47,467 bases of DNA, taken from NCBI GenBank assembly GCA_964602275.1, contig CAZRQF010000004.1, forward strand, positions 1 through 47,467, given 5' to 3'. Made by a program: the position numbers and the translations under genes. Positions 1 to 7,811 of this stretch are shown one piece after another. Under the pieces are notes generated by a model. That model saw nothing but the letters and a program-made list of their open reading frames with translations, ran no database searches and was not told the origin of the DNA. This stretch comes from RGIG6291 sp964602275 (GTDB taxonomy: Bacteria > Bacillota > Clostridia > TANB77 > UBA1234). Position 1 is the first letter of the stretch. The number at the start of each line of letters is the position of its first letter.

Positions 1-46
1 GGGATGCCCCTTGTGAAGATAGGGATTTGCCAGATTTAAATGAGAG

Positions 47-72
47 AAGCAACCGGATTAGGTTGCTTTTTT
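47..72 (+). terminator. Intrinsic terminator of an upstream transcript
   Basis: An 8-bp stem (AAGCAACC/GGTTGCTT) with a 6-nt loop is followed by a T-run. It ends a transcript that enters from the left. The first 46 bases are too short to identify that gene. Confidence 0.7.
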
Positions 73-109
73 GTTGTGTAAAGAACAAATTATTACTTAT
101 ACTGATAAA

Positions 110-328
110 CAAATATTAAGAAGAATGTATGTACTTTTAGTTATACTATTAGGCAAATGTTAAGAAGGAATATATGTACTTTAAATTATATTATTAGGCA
201 AATGTTAAAAGGAATATATGCACTTTTAATTATACCGCTAGGCAAATATTAAGAAGTGTATGTACTTTTAGTTATTCTAATATACAAATATTAAGAATAA
301 TGTATGTACTTTTAAAGAATATACTGTA
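110..328. repeat. Five imperfect ~44-bp tandem direct repeats
   Basis: Five copies begin near 110, 154, 199, 243 and 285, each opening with CAAATRTTAA and carrying TATGTACTTTTA further on. Spacing is 45, 44 or 42 bp rather than a multiple of three, so the array is not a coding repeat. Copies are contiguous, without unique spacers, so it is not a CRISPR. The remainder of 73-395 holds no gene that I can see. Confidence 0.8.
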
Positions 329-395
329 TGCATAATAAAAATATGTTGGTGCTCTATCCCATAAAAAGTTTATGCAATCAAAAACTTATATATAT

Positions 396-424
396 TTGAC
401 AAATGGCTCTATATTTGCTAAAAT
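396..424 (+). promoter_or_regulatory. SigA-type promoter
   Basis: TTGACA (396-401), 17-bp spacer, TAAAAT (419-424), placed 58 bp before the ATG at 482. Confidence 0.75.
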
Positions 425-481
425 ATGACTGTCAAAGAATAGTTTTTGTTACCCGACTACTATTTGAAGGAGGGGCTGTTT

Positions 482-832
482 ATGTTGAAAAATGCTAACT
501 TAGTTAATGAAGCAAAGTTTTTGCTGAGTAATTTGCGGACAGTTTGGAGCAATTATGATTTTGATGAAAAGTCTAAAGATCACAATAGGCGTGTGCCAGA
601 CATTTTCATTGGCGAGGATGTCGAGGTAATGCTTAATGAAGTGTTCTATTTGCCTGAGCAAAAGGTTAGGTATATTCGTGAGTATCAAGTGAAGTACAAT
701 GAAAATGTGTATGTGTTTGAAATTGCGGTTTATATTGTGGAGGATATTGTGCATCGGTTTAAGCTCAATGTTTATACTCCTGCGGGAGATGGCGTTGGTG
801 GACTTATTCAGTTGTTTTCACATAACCTTTGA
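482..832 (+). CDS. Hypothetical protein, 116 aa
   Basis: I do not recognise the family. The protein is small, mixed alpha/beta-looking and acidic in the middle, with no signal peptide or membrane segment. The start at 482 is chosen because AAGGAGGGG lies just upstream (467-475); an in-frame TTG at 446 precedes that site and is unlikely. The gene is monocistronic, with its own consensus promoter at 396-424 and a strong terminator at 844-881. The C-terminal part contains a short Gly-rich stretch (GDGVGG). No function is proposed. Confidence 0.75.
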   Translation: MLKNANLVNEAKFLLSNLRTVWSNYDFDEKSKDHNRRVPDIFIGEDVEVMLNEVFYLPEQKVRYIREYQVKYNENVYVFEIAVYIVEDIVHRFKLNVYTPAGDGVGGLIQLFSHNL

Positions 833-843
833 GTAAAAATTTT

Positions 844-881
844 AAAATCCCAGCTTTAAGTTTTAAAGCTGGGATTTTTTT
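844..881 (+). terminator. Strong terminator, probably bidirectional
   Basis: A 16-bp perfect stem (844-859 with 863-878) with a 3-nt loop and flanking A and T runs. It lies between convergent genes. Confidence 0.9.
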
Positions 882-901
882 AATATGTTTTTTTACTTAG
901 A

Positions 902-1105
902 TTACAAATATTTTGCTATCTTTTTTGCTACATTTTCCATATTGTTGGAAAGTGCAATTGCAATTGCATCTTTAAGTGCTCTGTGTGCAACTGCAGTATC
1001 GCCACGTTTTTCAGTGATTTCGGCTACCGTAACATAGTATGAAACGATTTGCCATTCACGCTCGGTAAGCTGAGATTTAATGTCAGATGCCAAAGTTTTG
1101 CGCAT
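902..1105 (-). CDS. Hypothetical protein, 67 aa
   Basis: A small protein of unrecognised family, Ala- and Lys-rich, predicted to be mostly helical. It has no membrane segment or cysteine cluster. Start is the ATG at 1105, preceded by AGGAGG (1117-1122) at 11 nt. A closer ATG at 1113 is in another frame and only 3 nt from the ribosome binding site. It is the second gene of a two-gene unit with the 56-aa gene at 1132-1302, both driven by the promoter at 1361-1389. The alternating helical pattern resembles a TPR fragment, but this is weak. Confidence 0.65.
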   Translation of the reverse strand: MRKTLASDIKSQLTEREWQIVSYYVTVAEITEKRGDTAVAHRALKDAIAIALSNNMENVAKKIAKYL

Positions 1106-1131
1106 AGTGTCATTTACCTCCTATCGTAAAT

Positions 1132-1302
1132 TTAGAAGAAGCCTTTAATCTTAGGCTTGGGCTTGAGTTTCTTTGTTACATAGGTGGTAGTTTTGCCATC
1201 TTTGTGGTGAATGCGGGTAATTACGGTGGTATAGCTACCGCAATTGATTTTTTCGACTTGCCAAATGTCACCGTTCTTAGGAAGCTTGCGAAGATCAATC
1301 AT
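1132..1302 (-). CDS. Hypothetical basic protein, 56 aa
   Basis: A short open frame with a good ribosome binding site (AGGAG at 1311-1315, 8 nt before the ATG at 1302) and a consensus promoter 60 bp upstream. The product is basic, with a Lys/Pro-rich tail (KLKPKPKIKG) and a central run of Thr and beta-prone residues, suggesting a small beta-rich nucleic-acid or surface binder. I do not recognise the family. It is first in a two-gene unit with the gene at 902-1105. Confidence 0.6.
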   Translation of the reverse strand: MIDLRKLPKNGDIWQVEKINCGSYTTVITRIHHKDGKTTTYVTKKLKPKPKIKGFF

Positions 1303-1360
1303 GCAAATTTCTCCTTTCGAGGCTGGTCGGTCGAGTTATATTAAAAATTGAAACAGTTAT

Positions 1361-1389
1361 ATTGTAACATAAGTGCGATAATATGTCAA
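1361..1389 (-). promoter_or_regulatory. SigA-type promoter for the two small minus-strand genes
   Basis: On the minus strand, TTGACA (1384-1389), 17-bp spacer, TACAAT (1361-1366). Confidence 0.8.
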
Positions 1390-1410
1390 CCAATTCTGTG
1401 AAGCAAACTA

Positions 1411-1439
1411 TTGACAATATTTGCTTGGTATCATATAAT
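1411..1439 (+). promoter_or_regulatory. Perfect consensus SigA promoter of the Trp-leader unit
   Basis: TTGACA (1411-1416), exactly 17 bp, TATAAT (1434-1439). Predicted transcription starts about 15 nt before the leader peptide. It is divergent from the promoter at 1361-1389, with the two -35 boxes 21 bp apart. Confidence 0.85.
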
Positions 1440-1462
1440 ATATCCTATTAGGAGATGTAGAT

Positions 1463-1516
1463 ATGAAAATTTGTATAAGCATGAATTTAAATAGATGGTG
1501 GAGCGTATGGGAGTAA
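1463..1516 (+). CDS. Trp-rich leader peptide (17 aa)
   Basis: A 17-codon frame with a ribosome binding site (AGGAG at 1450-1454, 8 nt spacing) directly behind a perfect promoter. It encodes MKICISMNLNRWWSVWE, with three Trp codons in the last six (1496-1501 and 1508-1510). The UAA at 1514-1516 lies in the loop of the hairpin 1504-1529, and a strong terminator follows at 1562-1604. This is the geometry of a ribosome-stalling Trp attenuator such as E. coli trpL. The downstream gene trpS uses tryptophan, which supports the reading. That the peptide is translated and senses charged tRNA-Trp is inference. Confidence 0.7.
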   Translation: MKICISMNLNRWWSVWE

Positions 1517-1604
1517 AGTCACCCATGCGGTTTTTGTCGTGCTTTGATTTTTAAAAGTAACGCACATGTATGAGTGATGATTAACTTATACATGTGCTTT
1601 TTTA
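1504..1604 (+). promoter_or_regulatory. Candidate Trp attenuator: overlapping hairpins and terminator
   Basis: Hairpin A pairs 1504-1511 with 1522-1529 (8 bp, one G-U) and is followed by a short T-run. Its left arm lies in the Trp codons. Hairpin B pairs 1562-1574 with 1585-1597 (13 bp) and is followed by seven T, a strong terminator. The right arm of A can pair only weakly with the left arm of B (CATG plus CG, with a 2-nt bulge), so the antiterminator is the least certain part. No T-box sequence is present. Confidence 0.6.
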
Positions 1605-1628
1605 TTTTATGGCGTGTTATAGCCTACA

Positions 1629-1657
1629 TTGAAATTATATTAAAGTTATAATATAAT
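1629..1657 (+). promoter_or_regulatory. Possible second promoter downstream of the attenuator
   Basis: TTGAAA (1629-1634), 17-bp spacer, TATAAT (1652-1657). It would bypass the attenuator and give basal expression of the dehydrogenase-trpS unit. Confidence 0.5.
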
Positions 1658-1703
1658 TATGAAAAAACTTAAAGATAAGAAGAGAGGAGGATGGCTTTAG
1701 ATT

Positions 1704-3291
1704 ATGTATAGAATTAATAATATAAAGATAAGAGAAAATATTTCAAATGACGAAGTTTTATTAAGAGCACTTAAAAAGTTTAATATTCCGAGAAGTGATG
1801 TGGATTATTGGCGTGTTTATAAAAAATCGATTGATGCGAGAGATAAAAATGATGTGCATTTTGTTTATACGATTGATATTGAATGTAAAAATAAAAAGTC
1901 ATGCTCTAATTTAGCCAAAGTTCTTGAAAAAGATTTTGCGAAGATTGAGGTTGATTTTAAGTCAAAATTTGATAATAGGCCAATAGTAGTGGGGTCTGGA
2001 CCTTCTGGGTTATTTGCTGCATATACGCTGGCTAGAAATGGTGCTAGACCTATTTTGATAGAACAAGGAAAGTGTGTTGAAGAAAGGACTAATGATGTGG
2101 AGCTTTTTAAGCAAGAGGCTATACTTAATACACTTTCGAATGTGCAATTTGGCGAGGGCGGAGCAGGAACTTTTTCAGATGGTAAGCTTACTACGGGTGT
2201 GAATGATGCTTATTGCAATAAAGTTTTGGAGCTTTTTTATAAGTTTGGTGCTCCAGAAGCGATTCTTTATACGAGTAAGCCTCATATTGGTACAGATAAT
2301 TTAGTTAATATCGTAAAGAATATTAGACATGAAATTGAGCTTTTACGGTGGCGAGGTTTTGTTTAATACTAAGTTTGTTGATTTTAGCACTAAAGATGGT
2401 AAGATAAGTGAAGTAATGCTTAGAAGCGTTGAAACAAATGAAACATATATTATTAAGACGAATAATGTTATTTTAGCAATAGGCCATAGTGCGAGAGATA
2501 CTTTTGAAAAGCTTTATGATAAGAATATAGAAATGAAAAGAAAAAATTTTTCGGTGGGCGTTAGGATTGAACATAAGCAAGATATGATAAATAAAGCTCA
2601 GTACGGCGAGAAAACGAAATTAGATTTGCCACCTGCTGAATATAAGCTTGCATATCATGGTAAAGAGCGTTCGTGCTATACTTTTTGTATGTGCCCCGGT
2701 GGAGAAGTTGTGGCATCTTCAAGTGAAGAGAATACTATTGTTACAAACGGGATGAGTAAGTTTGCAAGGAATGGCGAAAATGCAAATAGTGCTTTATTAG
2801 TTAATGTTGTTCCTGAGGATTTTGAGGGAACATCTCCACTTGCTGGAATGTATTTTCAAAAGGAGTTAGAGGAAAAAGCTTTTTTACTTGGTGGTAAAAA
2901 TTATAATGCACCTATTCAAAGAGTGGAGGATTTTTTAAATGGTTCGGTTACTAATTATATTGGCGAAATAAAACCTACATATAAACCGGGAGTTACATTT
3001 GCAAATTTGAATGATTTGTTACCTAACTTTGTATCAGAAACTTTAAAAGATGGGATAAAGTATTTTGATACTAAAATAAGTGGATTTGCAAATCCAGATG
3101 CTATATTAACAGGCGTTGAAACTAGAAGCTCCTCACCAGTTACCATTCTTAGAAATGAGAAGTTTTTGGCAAATATTGATGGTATATATCCTTGCGGAGA
3201 AGGTGCAGGATATGCGGGCGGTATAATGACTGCGGCAGTAGATGGTATTAAATGTGCAATTAAAATGATGGAAAATAATAAAATTGATTAG
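1704..3291 (+). pseudogene. FAD-dependent dehydrogenase (COG2509 type), frameshifted
   Basis: Two frames together give one roughly 528-residue flavoprotein of the uncharacterised NAD(FAD)-dependent dehydrogenase family. Frame 1 (1704-2366) holds the N-terminal domain and the FAD-binding motif GSGPSGLFAAYTLARNG. Frame 2 (from about 2344 to 3291) continues without a gap and ends with the second FAD-contact motif near GEGAGYAGGIMTAA. The shift falls at CTTTTAC (2340-2346): removing one T restores GAG CTT TAC GGT GGC and an uninterrupted protein. It may be a real one-base insertion, slippage or an assembly error. The start ATG at 1704 has AGGAGG at 13 nt, and an in-frame stop just upstream excludes an earlier start. 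Co-transcribed with trpS. Confidence 0.85.
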
Positions 3292-3302
3292 GAGGAATTT
3301 TG

Positions 3303-4292
3303 ATGAGTGATAAAAAAAGAATATTAACAGGTTTGCAACCTACTGGAAGTATCACACTTGGTAATTATATTGGGGCGATAAAGCAGGTTGTAAAATATCA
3401 AGAGATGTATGATTCATATATATTTATAGCTGATTTACACGCTATTACTATTCCACAAAATCCTGTGGAGTTAAGAGAAAATATTAAAAGTTTATTAAAT
3501 ATTTATTTAGCATGTGGTATTGATCCAGATAAAAATAAGATTTTTATCCAATCGGATAATGAATATCATGCTAATGTTTCTTGGCTTTTAGAGTGTAATT
3601 CATATTATGGTGAATTAAGTAGAATGACACAGTTTAAAGATAAGAGTAGAAAAAGCCAAAACTTTACTTCTGGTTTGTTAACATATCCAGTTTTAATGGC
3701 AGCTGATATTTTGATATATGATGTTGATTATGTTCCTGTTGGTGTAGACCAAAAACAACATGTAGAGCTTGCAAGAAATATTGCAGAAAGGTTTAATAAT
3801 AAGTTTGGTGAAACTTTTAAAATACCTGAGCCACTTATCTCAACTTCTGGAACGAAGATAATGGATTTACAAGATCCGACTAAGAAGATGAGTAAGTCAG
3901 CGGAAAATAAAAAGGGTGTAATTTTGCTATTAGATGATGCAGAGGTAATTAGAAAGAAGATTATGTCTGCAACTACAGATTCTGAAATGAAAGTAAAATA
4001 TGATCCAGAGAATAAACCAGGAATATCAAATCTTATAAATATATATATAGCTTTGACTGGCAAGACGATTGAAGAAGCTGAAAATATATTTGCAAATAGC
4101 AATTATGGTGAGTTTAAAAAAGAGGTTGCCAATGTTGTACTTGAAGAGGTAAGTAAAATTCAAGCAAAATATAAAGAGTTGGTTGAAACAAATGAAATAG
4201 AAAGAATACTAGCTAAAAATAGAGATGTGGTAACTCAAATGGCAAAAGATAAGTTTTTTGATATGAAACACAAAATGGGACTTGGAATGTAA
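3303..4292 (+). CDS. trpS: Tryptophanyl-tRNA synthetase
   Basis: Charges tRNA-Trp with tryptophan; class I synthetase, cytoplasmic dimer. The 329-aa length is normal. The HIGH-equivalent motif TLGN is at residues 18-21, within TGSITLGNYIG, and KMSKS is at about 195-199. Start is the ATG at 3303 with AGGAGG 7 nt upstream; the TTG one codon earlier is too close. It lies 11 nt after the flavoprotein frame, so the two share a transcript and sit behind the Trp-leader attenuator at 1463-1604. An attenuator sensing tRNA-Trp charging would raise trpS when charging falls. A terminator follows at 4297-4329. Confidence 0.97.
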   Translation: MSDKKRILTGLQPTGSITLGNYIGAIKQVVKYQEMYDSYIFIADLHAITIPQNPVELRENIKSLLNIYLACGIDPDKNKIFIQSDNEYHANVSWLLECNSYYGELSRMTQFKDKSRKSQNFTSGLLTYPVLMAADILIYDVDYVPVGVDQKQHVELARNIAERFNNKFGETFKIPEPLISTSGTKIMDLQDPTKKMSKSAENKKGVILLLDDAEVIRKKIMSATTDSEMKVKYDPENKPGISNLINIYIALTGKTIEEAENIFANSNYGEFKKEVANVVLEEVSKIQAKYKELVETNEIERILAKNRDVVTQMAKDKFFDMKHKMGLGM

Positions 4293-4296
4293 ATAA

Positions 4297-4329
4297 AAAG
4301 GGCTGCTTGTTTAAAGTGGCTCTTTTTTT
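4297..4329 (+). terminator. Terminator of the trpS unit
   Basis: A 10-bp stem with several G-U pairs (4297-4306 with 4316-4325) followed by a T-run. Confidence 0.7.
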
Positions 4330-4370
4330 GTTGCATTTGAAAGTTATTTTGTAGTTTTGTTTTTTAAAAG

Positions 4371-4399
4371 TAACATTTTGGTACATGGTGTCATACTTT
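4371..4399 (+). promoter_or_regulatory. Possible SigE (mother-cell) promoter of cotJABC
   Basis: TAACATT (4371-4377), 14 bp, CATACTTT (4392-4399) approximates the SigE consensus. SigE control is known for cotJ in Bacillus. Confidence 0.4.
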
Positions 4400-4431
4400 A
4401 TAGTGTAATTACTTTTACAAGGAGGTTTTTT

Positions 4432-4698
4432 ATGTACACGAGATATAGAGGCACTCGCTGCAATAATTGCCAATGCAGTCGTTGTAGACAGTGCAGAAAT
4501 TTACCGGTTATGCCAGAAAGTCCGCAGCTTGCTAATAGTTATGTGCCTTATCAATATTTAGATGAAATTTTTGATCCGTCTGAGGCGTTGGAAAATGGCA
4601 CACTTTTTCCAGAGCTTGTGAGCAGTTATGCTCCAAATCAGTCACAGTGCATAATTAATTATTTGGAGAATACAAAAACTTGCGAGGAGGAGGACTAA
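4432..4698 (+). CDS. cotJA: Spore coat-associated protein CotJA
   Basis: An 88-aa protein of the CotJA family, a component deposited with CotJC in the inner layers of the spore coat. The N-terminus is Cys- and Arg-rich (six Cys within the first 21 residues); the central part carries the family signature around YVPYQYLDEIFDP. Start is the ATG at 4432 with GGAGG 6 nt upstream. First gene of the cotJA-cotJB-cotJC operon, probably from the SigE-like promoter at 4371-4399. The cysteines may form disulfides in the coat; that is inference. Confidence 0.85.
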   Translation: MYTRYRGTRCNNCQCSRCRQCRNLPVMPESPQLANSYVPYQYLDEIFDPSEALENGTLFPELVSSYAPNQSQCIINYLENTKTCEEED

Positions 4699-4700
4699 CT

Positions 4701-4952
4701 ATGGAGAGTAGAGAGTGTATGCTAAAAAAAGTTATGGAGTATGATTTTGCCTTATATGATATGGTACTTTATTTGGATACGCATCCTTTTGATGAGGAGG
4801 CACTATGTTTGTACAAAGAGCTATTAGAAGATGCTAAAGAAGCTAAGAATAGTTATGAAAAAAGTTATGGCCCGCTTAGTATTGCAAATGGTGCAAGTGA
4901 ATGTGAATGGAAATGGATTGAAAATCCTTGGCCATGGGAAAGGATGGTGTAG
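4701..4952 (+). CDS. cotJB: Spore coat protein CotJB
   Basis: An 83-aa CotJB-family protein. It shows the family's helical body (MEYDFALYDMVLYLDTHP) and the Trp/Pro-rich C-terminus (WKWIENPWPWE). Start is the ATG at 4701, 2 nt past the cotJA stop codon, with GGAGGAGG overlapping the end of cotJA, so translation is likely coupled. CotJB is needed with CotJA and CotJC for coat assembly in Bacillus; its biochemical role is not known. Confidence 0.9.
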   Translation: MESRECMLKKVMEYDFALYDMVLYLDTHPFDEEALCLYKELLEDAKEAKNSYEKSYGPLSIANGASECEWKWIENPWPWERMV

Positions 4953-4955
4953 TAT

Positions 4956-5627
4956 ATGTGGGGTTATGAGAAAAAATTGCAGTATCCTATAAATATTAAA
5001 AATGCCAATCCTAAGATGGCTAAATTTATTATAAGTCAATATGGTGGGCCTGATGGCGAACTTGGTGCAGCTTTAAGATATTTAAGTCAGAGATTTAGTA
5101 TGCCGACTGAAATGACAAAGGCAACACTTACAGATATAGGCACAGAAGAGCTAGGTCATCTTGAGATGGTAGGTACTTTGGTGCATCAACTTACTAAAGG
5201 CGTTTCGCCAGCAGTATTAAAACAAGAAGGTTTAGGCGCATATTATACAGACCATGGCATATCAGTTTATCCGCAATCGGCAGGTGGTATTCCGTTTAGT
5301 GCAGCTGCATTACAAGTTAAAGGCGATCCTATTACGGATTTAACTGAGAATTTGGCGGCGGAGCAAAAGGCGAGAAGCACATATGAGTATTTGATTGATT
5401 TGGCTGATGACCCAGATGTTATAGATGTGTTGAGATTTTTAAGAGAAAGGGAAGTTGTCCATTTTCAACGATTTGGTGAAGCTTTAAGAAGTGTTCAAGA
5501 AAAGCTTGCTCAAAGGAATTTTTATATGAGTAATATGCAAAATAATAATATGACATGTGGCTCGGGAAATAATAGTAACAATAATAATAATAATAATAGC
5601 AATGATTGTGGTTGCAATAATAGGTAG
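4956..5627 (+). CDS. cotJC: Spore coat protein CotJC (manganese catalase family)
   Basis: A 223-aa ferritin-like di-manganese catalase homologue of the spore coat, probably detoxifying peroxide at the spore surface. The helical body carries conserved metal-ligand Glu/His segments (TEELGHLEM and EREVVHFQRF). Residues after about 200 form an Asn/Ser-rich tail with a run of seven Asn, ending in CGCNNR. This low-complexity tail comes from an AAT repeat and may vary in length. It overlaps no neighbour; start is the ATG at 4956, 3 nt after cotJB. Terminator at 5640-5663. Confidence 0.95.
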   Translation: MWGYEKKLQYPINIKNANPKMAKFIISQYGGPDGELGAALRYLSQRFSMPTEMTKATLTDIGTEELGHLEMVGTLVHQLTKGVSPAVLKQEGLGAYYTDHGISVYPQSAGGIPFSAAALQVKGDPITDLTENLAAEQKARSTYEYLIDLADDPDVIDVLRFLREREVVHFQRFGEALRSVQEKLAQRNFYMSNMQNNNMTCGSGNNSNNNNNNNSNDCGCNNR

Positions 5628-5639
5628 AAAATAAAAAAT

Positions 5640-5663
5640 GGTGCTAGAGATAGCACTGTTTTT
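5640..5663 (+). terminator. Terminator of cotJABC
   Basis: GTGCTA/TAGCAC stem with a GAGA tetraloop (5641-5656), then GTTTTTA. Confidence 0.7.
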
Positions 5664-5696
5664 ATGTAAAAAAATAACAAAAAGGTTTACATATGC

Positions 5697-5725
5697 TTGA
5701 CAACTTGAATAGCAAATGGTATAAT
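5697..5725 (+). promoter_or_regulatory. Perfect consensus SigA promoter
   Basis: TTGACA (5697-5702), 17 bp, TATAAT (5720-5725). This places the transcript start near 5732, which excludes the ATG at 5730 as the start of the next gene. Confidence 0.85.
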
Positions 5726-5765
5726 ATGGATGTCAAAATACTTTACTATGAAAGGAATGGTAACT

Positions 5766-6251
5766 ATGGTACGGATCCTTGAACAGACTAGCTTTGGTTG
5801 GATGCTTATGGACACGGATATTGGAAAGGTTGTTTTCATTTATGAAAATGGAGAAGAGCAAGTGATTAAATTTTCAAAAGGTGAGAAAATTCCATTTGAA
5901 AATGAAATCATGAAAAACGCTGTTGTGTTTTTAGCAAATGACGAAGAATTTGATGGACCGGCAGGCAGAGTGGAGTCGCTTGACCTTGTGAGGTATATCT
6001 TGGCTGATTCGACGACAGAAAAGCGAGAGATTTTTACTAAGTGGAACGCAAAACTTGTTTCGATTGCCGAGATTTTAAGGCTTTACCGTGATGTGCTTGA
6101 AAGCAAAGTGACCAAGATTGGTGACGACAAATTTTGGATGCTTATTAATACTCCTTTTAATGAAAAGGCAGAAAAATGTAAGCGTGTTACTGTGCATGAT
6201 TTGCCGCCGCTTAGAGAAGCACTTATTAGTGGTCTTAATACTAATTTCTAA
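5766..6251 (+). CDS. Hypothetical protein, 161 aa
   Basis: Unrecognised cytosolic protein without membrane segments. The N-terminal half is beta-rich with paired Gly turns (TDIGKVVFIYENGEEQ), the C-terminal half helical. Several in-frame ATGs exist (5730, 5748, 5757, 5766). The one at 5766 is chosen because AAAGGA (5751-5756) is 9 nt away and the promoter at 5697-5725 rules out the first. Monocistronic, with its own perfect promoter and a strong terminator at 6254-6286, so it is probably well expressed in vegetative cells. Confidence 0.7.
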   Translation: MVRILEQTSFGWMLMDTDIGKVVFIYENGEEQVIKFSKGEKIPFENEIMKNAVVFLANDEEFDGPAGRVESLDLVRYILADSTTEKREIFTKWNAKLVSIAEILRLYRDVLESKVTKIGDDKFWMLINTPFNEKAEKCKRVTVHDLPPLREALISGLNTNF

Positions 6252-6253
6252 TA

Positions 6254-6286
6254 AAAAAACCGTTGCATATTTTGCAACGGTTTTTT
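6254..6286. terminator. Bidirectional terminator
   Basis: A 14-bp stem (6254-6267 with 6273-6286) formed by an A-run, CCGTTGCA and its complement. It serves the plus-strand hypothetical gene and the convergent pyruvate kinase. Confidence 0.9.
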
Positions 6287-6333
6287 GCTTATAGTAACAA
6301 TAAATATAAATCATATGTTATCTAATTATATTT

Positions 6334-7764
6334 TTATAGTACATATATTCCACCTAGTGTTTTTTTAGATCTAAAACCTGATTTGTCGTGTGTGTCGCTT
6401 CCACCGATGATTACTGTGTTACCTGCTTTTACAAAGCCATATGTTAATGCTTTTTCTATACCTTCGTGTATCATTTTTTCTGCTGATTCTGAGTAGTCTA
6501 CTAGTATTGGAGTAACGCCCCATACTAAGTTTAGTTGTGAAGCGGTGCGTAAGTCACTTGTTATTGCATAAATTGGACATTCTGGTTTGAATGATGAAAG
6601 TGCTGTTGGTGTGTTACCATGTGAAGATAAGGAGAATATTGCTTGTGCATGTACTTGCATTGCTACTTCACATAGTGCATGACCAACTATTAGGTTTGGT
6701 CTATTGTTTATTAAATAGCCTTTTTCTGAGTTTAAAAAGCATTCCCAATAGTTTGTATTGTTTTCAACTGATTCGGCGATTTTTCCCATAGTTTTTACGC
6801 ATTCTATTGGGAAGTTTCCGGCAGCTGTTTCTCCAGATAACATTATTGCAGAAGCACCATCTAAGATTGCGTTTGCGATGTCACTAACTTCTGCTCTTGT
6901 TGGTCTTGGTGATGTAACCATAGACTCTAACATTTGAGTTGCTATGATGACTGTTTTTGCGTTATTGTTGCATTTCTTTACGAATTCTTTTTGAAGTAGT
7001 GGTACTTCTTCTATCGGTATTTCAACTCCTAAATCTCCACGAGCAACCATGATTCCGTCTACAACTTCTAAAATTTTATCAAAGTTTTCTACGCCTTCAT
7101 GATTTTCTATTTTTGCAATTATTTTTATGTGTTCGGCATTATATTTTTTTAGTATTTCTCTAATTGCTAAAATATCTTCTGGTTTTCTTACAAATGATGC
7201 GGCAATGATATCAAAGCCGTTTTCTATTCCGAATATTATATCTTCTTCATCTTTCTTTGTAAGTAGTGGTAAGTTTAATACAAGCCCTGGGATATTTACA
7301 CTTTTTCTGTCTGTAAGATTTCCACCATGTATAACTTTGCACTTAACATCTTTATCAATAATTTCAGTTACTTCTAATTCGATAAGTCCGTCATTTATTA
7401 GAATTTTGGTGCCTATTTGTACATCACTAGCTAAGAATGGATAATTAACATATGCATGTGTTTCATCGCCTTCGCATTCGTCATGTACTAATGTAAAATC
7501 GCTACCGTTCATAAGTGCTACGATTTTTTCTTTAAAAGTTCCAATTCTTATTTCTGGACCTTTTGTATCAAGCATCATTGGTATATATAAGTTTAGTTCA
7601 CTTCTGACTGCTTTAAATAGTTCAATTCTTTTTGCTTGTTGCTCATAATCTCCATGTGAAAAATTAAATCTTGCAACATTCATTCCTGATGTACATAATT
7701 TTGCAAGTGTTTTATAATTATCTACTGCTGGACCTAATGTACAAACAATTTTTGTTTTTCTCAA
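6334..7764 (-). CDS. pyk: Pyruvate kinase
   Basis: Converts phosphoenolpyruvate and ADP to pyruvate and ATP, the last ATP-yielding step of glycolysis. The 476-aa length matches the short form without the extra C-terminal PEP-utilising domain. Motifs in order: KIVCTLGPA at the N-terminus, MDTKGPEIRIG, IAKIENHEG (catalytic Lys and metal-binding Glu), MVARGDLGVEIP and TQMLESM. Start is a TTG at 7764 with GAGGTG at 7771-7776, 6 nt away; upstream in-frame codons lack a ribosome binding site. It follows the phosphorylase gene, separated by a terminator whose stem also holds a possible promoter. Confidence 0.96.
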   Translation of the reverse strand: MRKTKIVCTLGPAVDNYKTLAKLCTSGMNVARFNFSHGDYEQQAKRIELFKAVRSELNLYIPMMLDTKGPEIRIGTFKEKIVALMNGSDFTLVHDECEGDETHAYVNYPFLASDVQIGTKILINDGLIELEVTEIIDKDVKCKVIHGGNLTDRKSVNIPGLVLNLPLLTKKDEEDIIFGIENGFDIIAASFVRKPEDILAIREILKKYNAEHIKIIAKIENHEGVENFDKILEVVDGIMVARGDLGVEIPIEEVPLLQKEFVKKCNNNAKTVIIATQMLESMVTSPRPTRAEVSDIANAILDGASAIMLSGETAAGNFPIECVKTMGKIAESVENNTNYWECFLNSEKGYLINNRPNLIVGHALCEVAMQVHAQAIFSLSSHGNTPTALSSFKPECPIYAITSDLRTASQLNLVWGVTPILVDYSESAEKMIHEGIEKALTYGFVKAGNTVIIGGSDTHDKSGFRSKKTLGGIYVL

Positions 7765-7782
7765 AATAATCACCTCTATATT

Positions 7783-7811
7783 TTTATAAATAAAAACTAC
7801 CAAAAGTGTAA
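7783..7811 (-). promoter_or_regulatory. Possible pyk promoter inside the upstream terminator
   Basis: On the minus strand, TTACAC (7806-7811), 17 bp, TATAAA (7783-7788). The -35 box lies within the stem of the terminator at 7792-7831. Confidence 0.45.

Noticed and set aside
110..328. CRISPR array
   Set aside because: Units are contiguous and diverged, without unique spacers, and no cas genes are present.
1440..1700. T-box riboswitch upstream of trpS
   Set aside because: No T-box core sequence or specifier-loop architecture; the leader peptide explains the Trp codons better.
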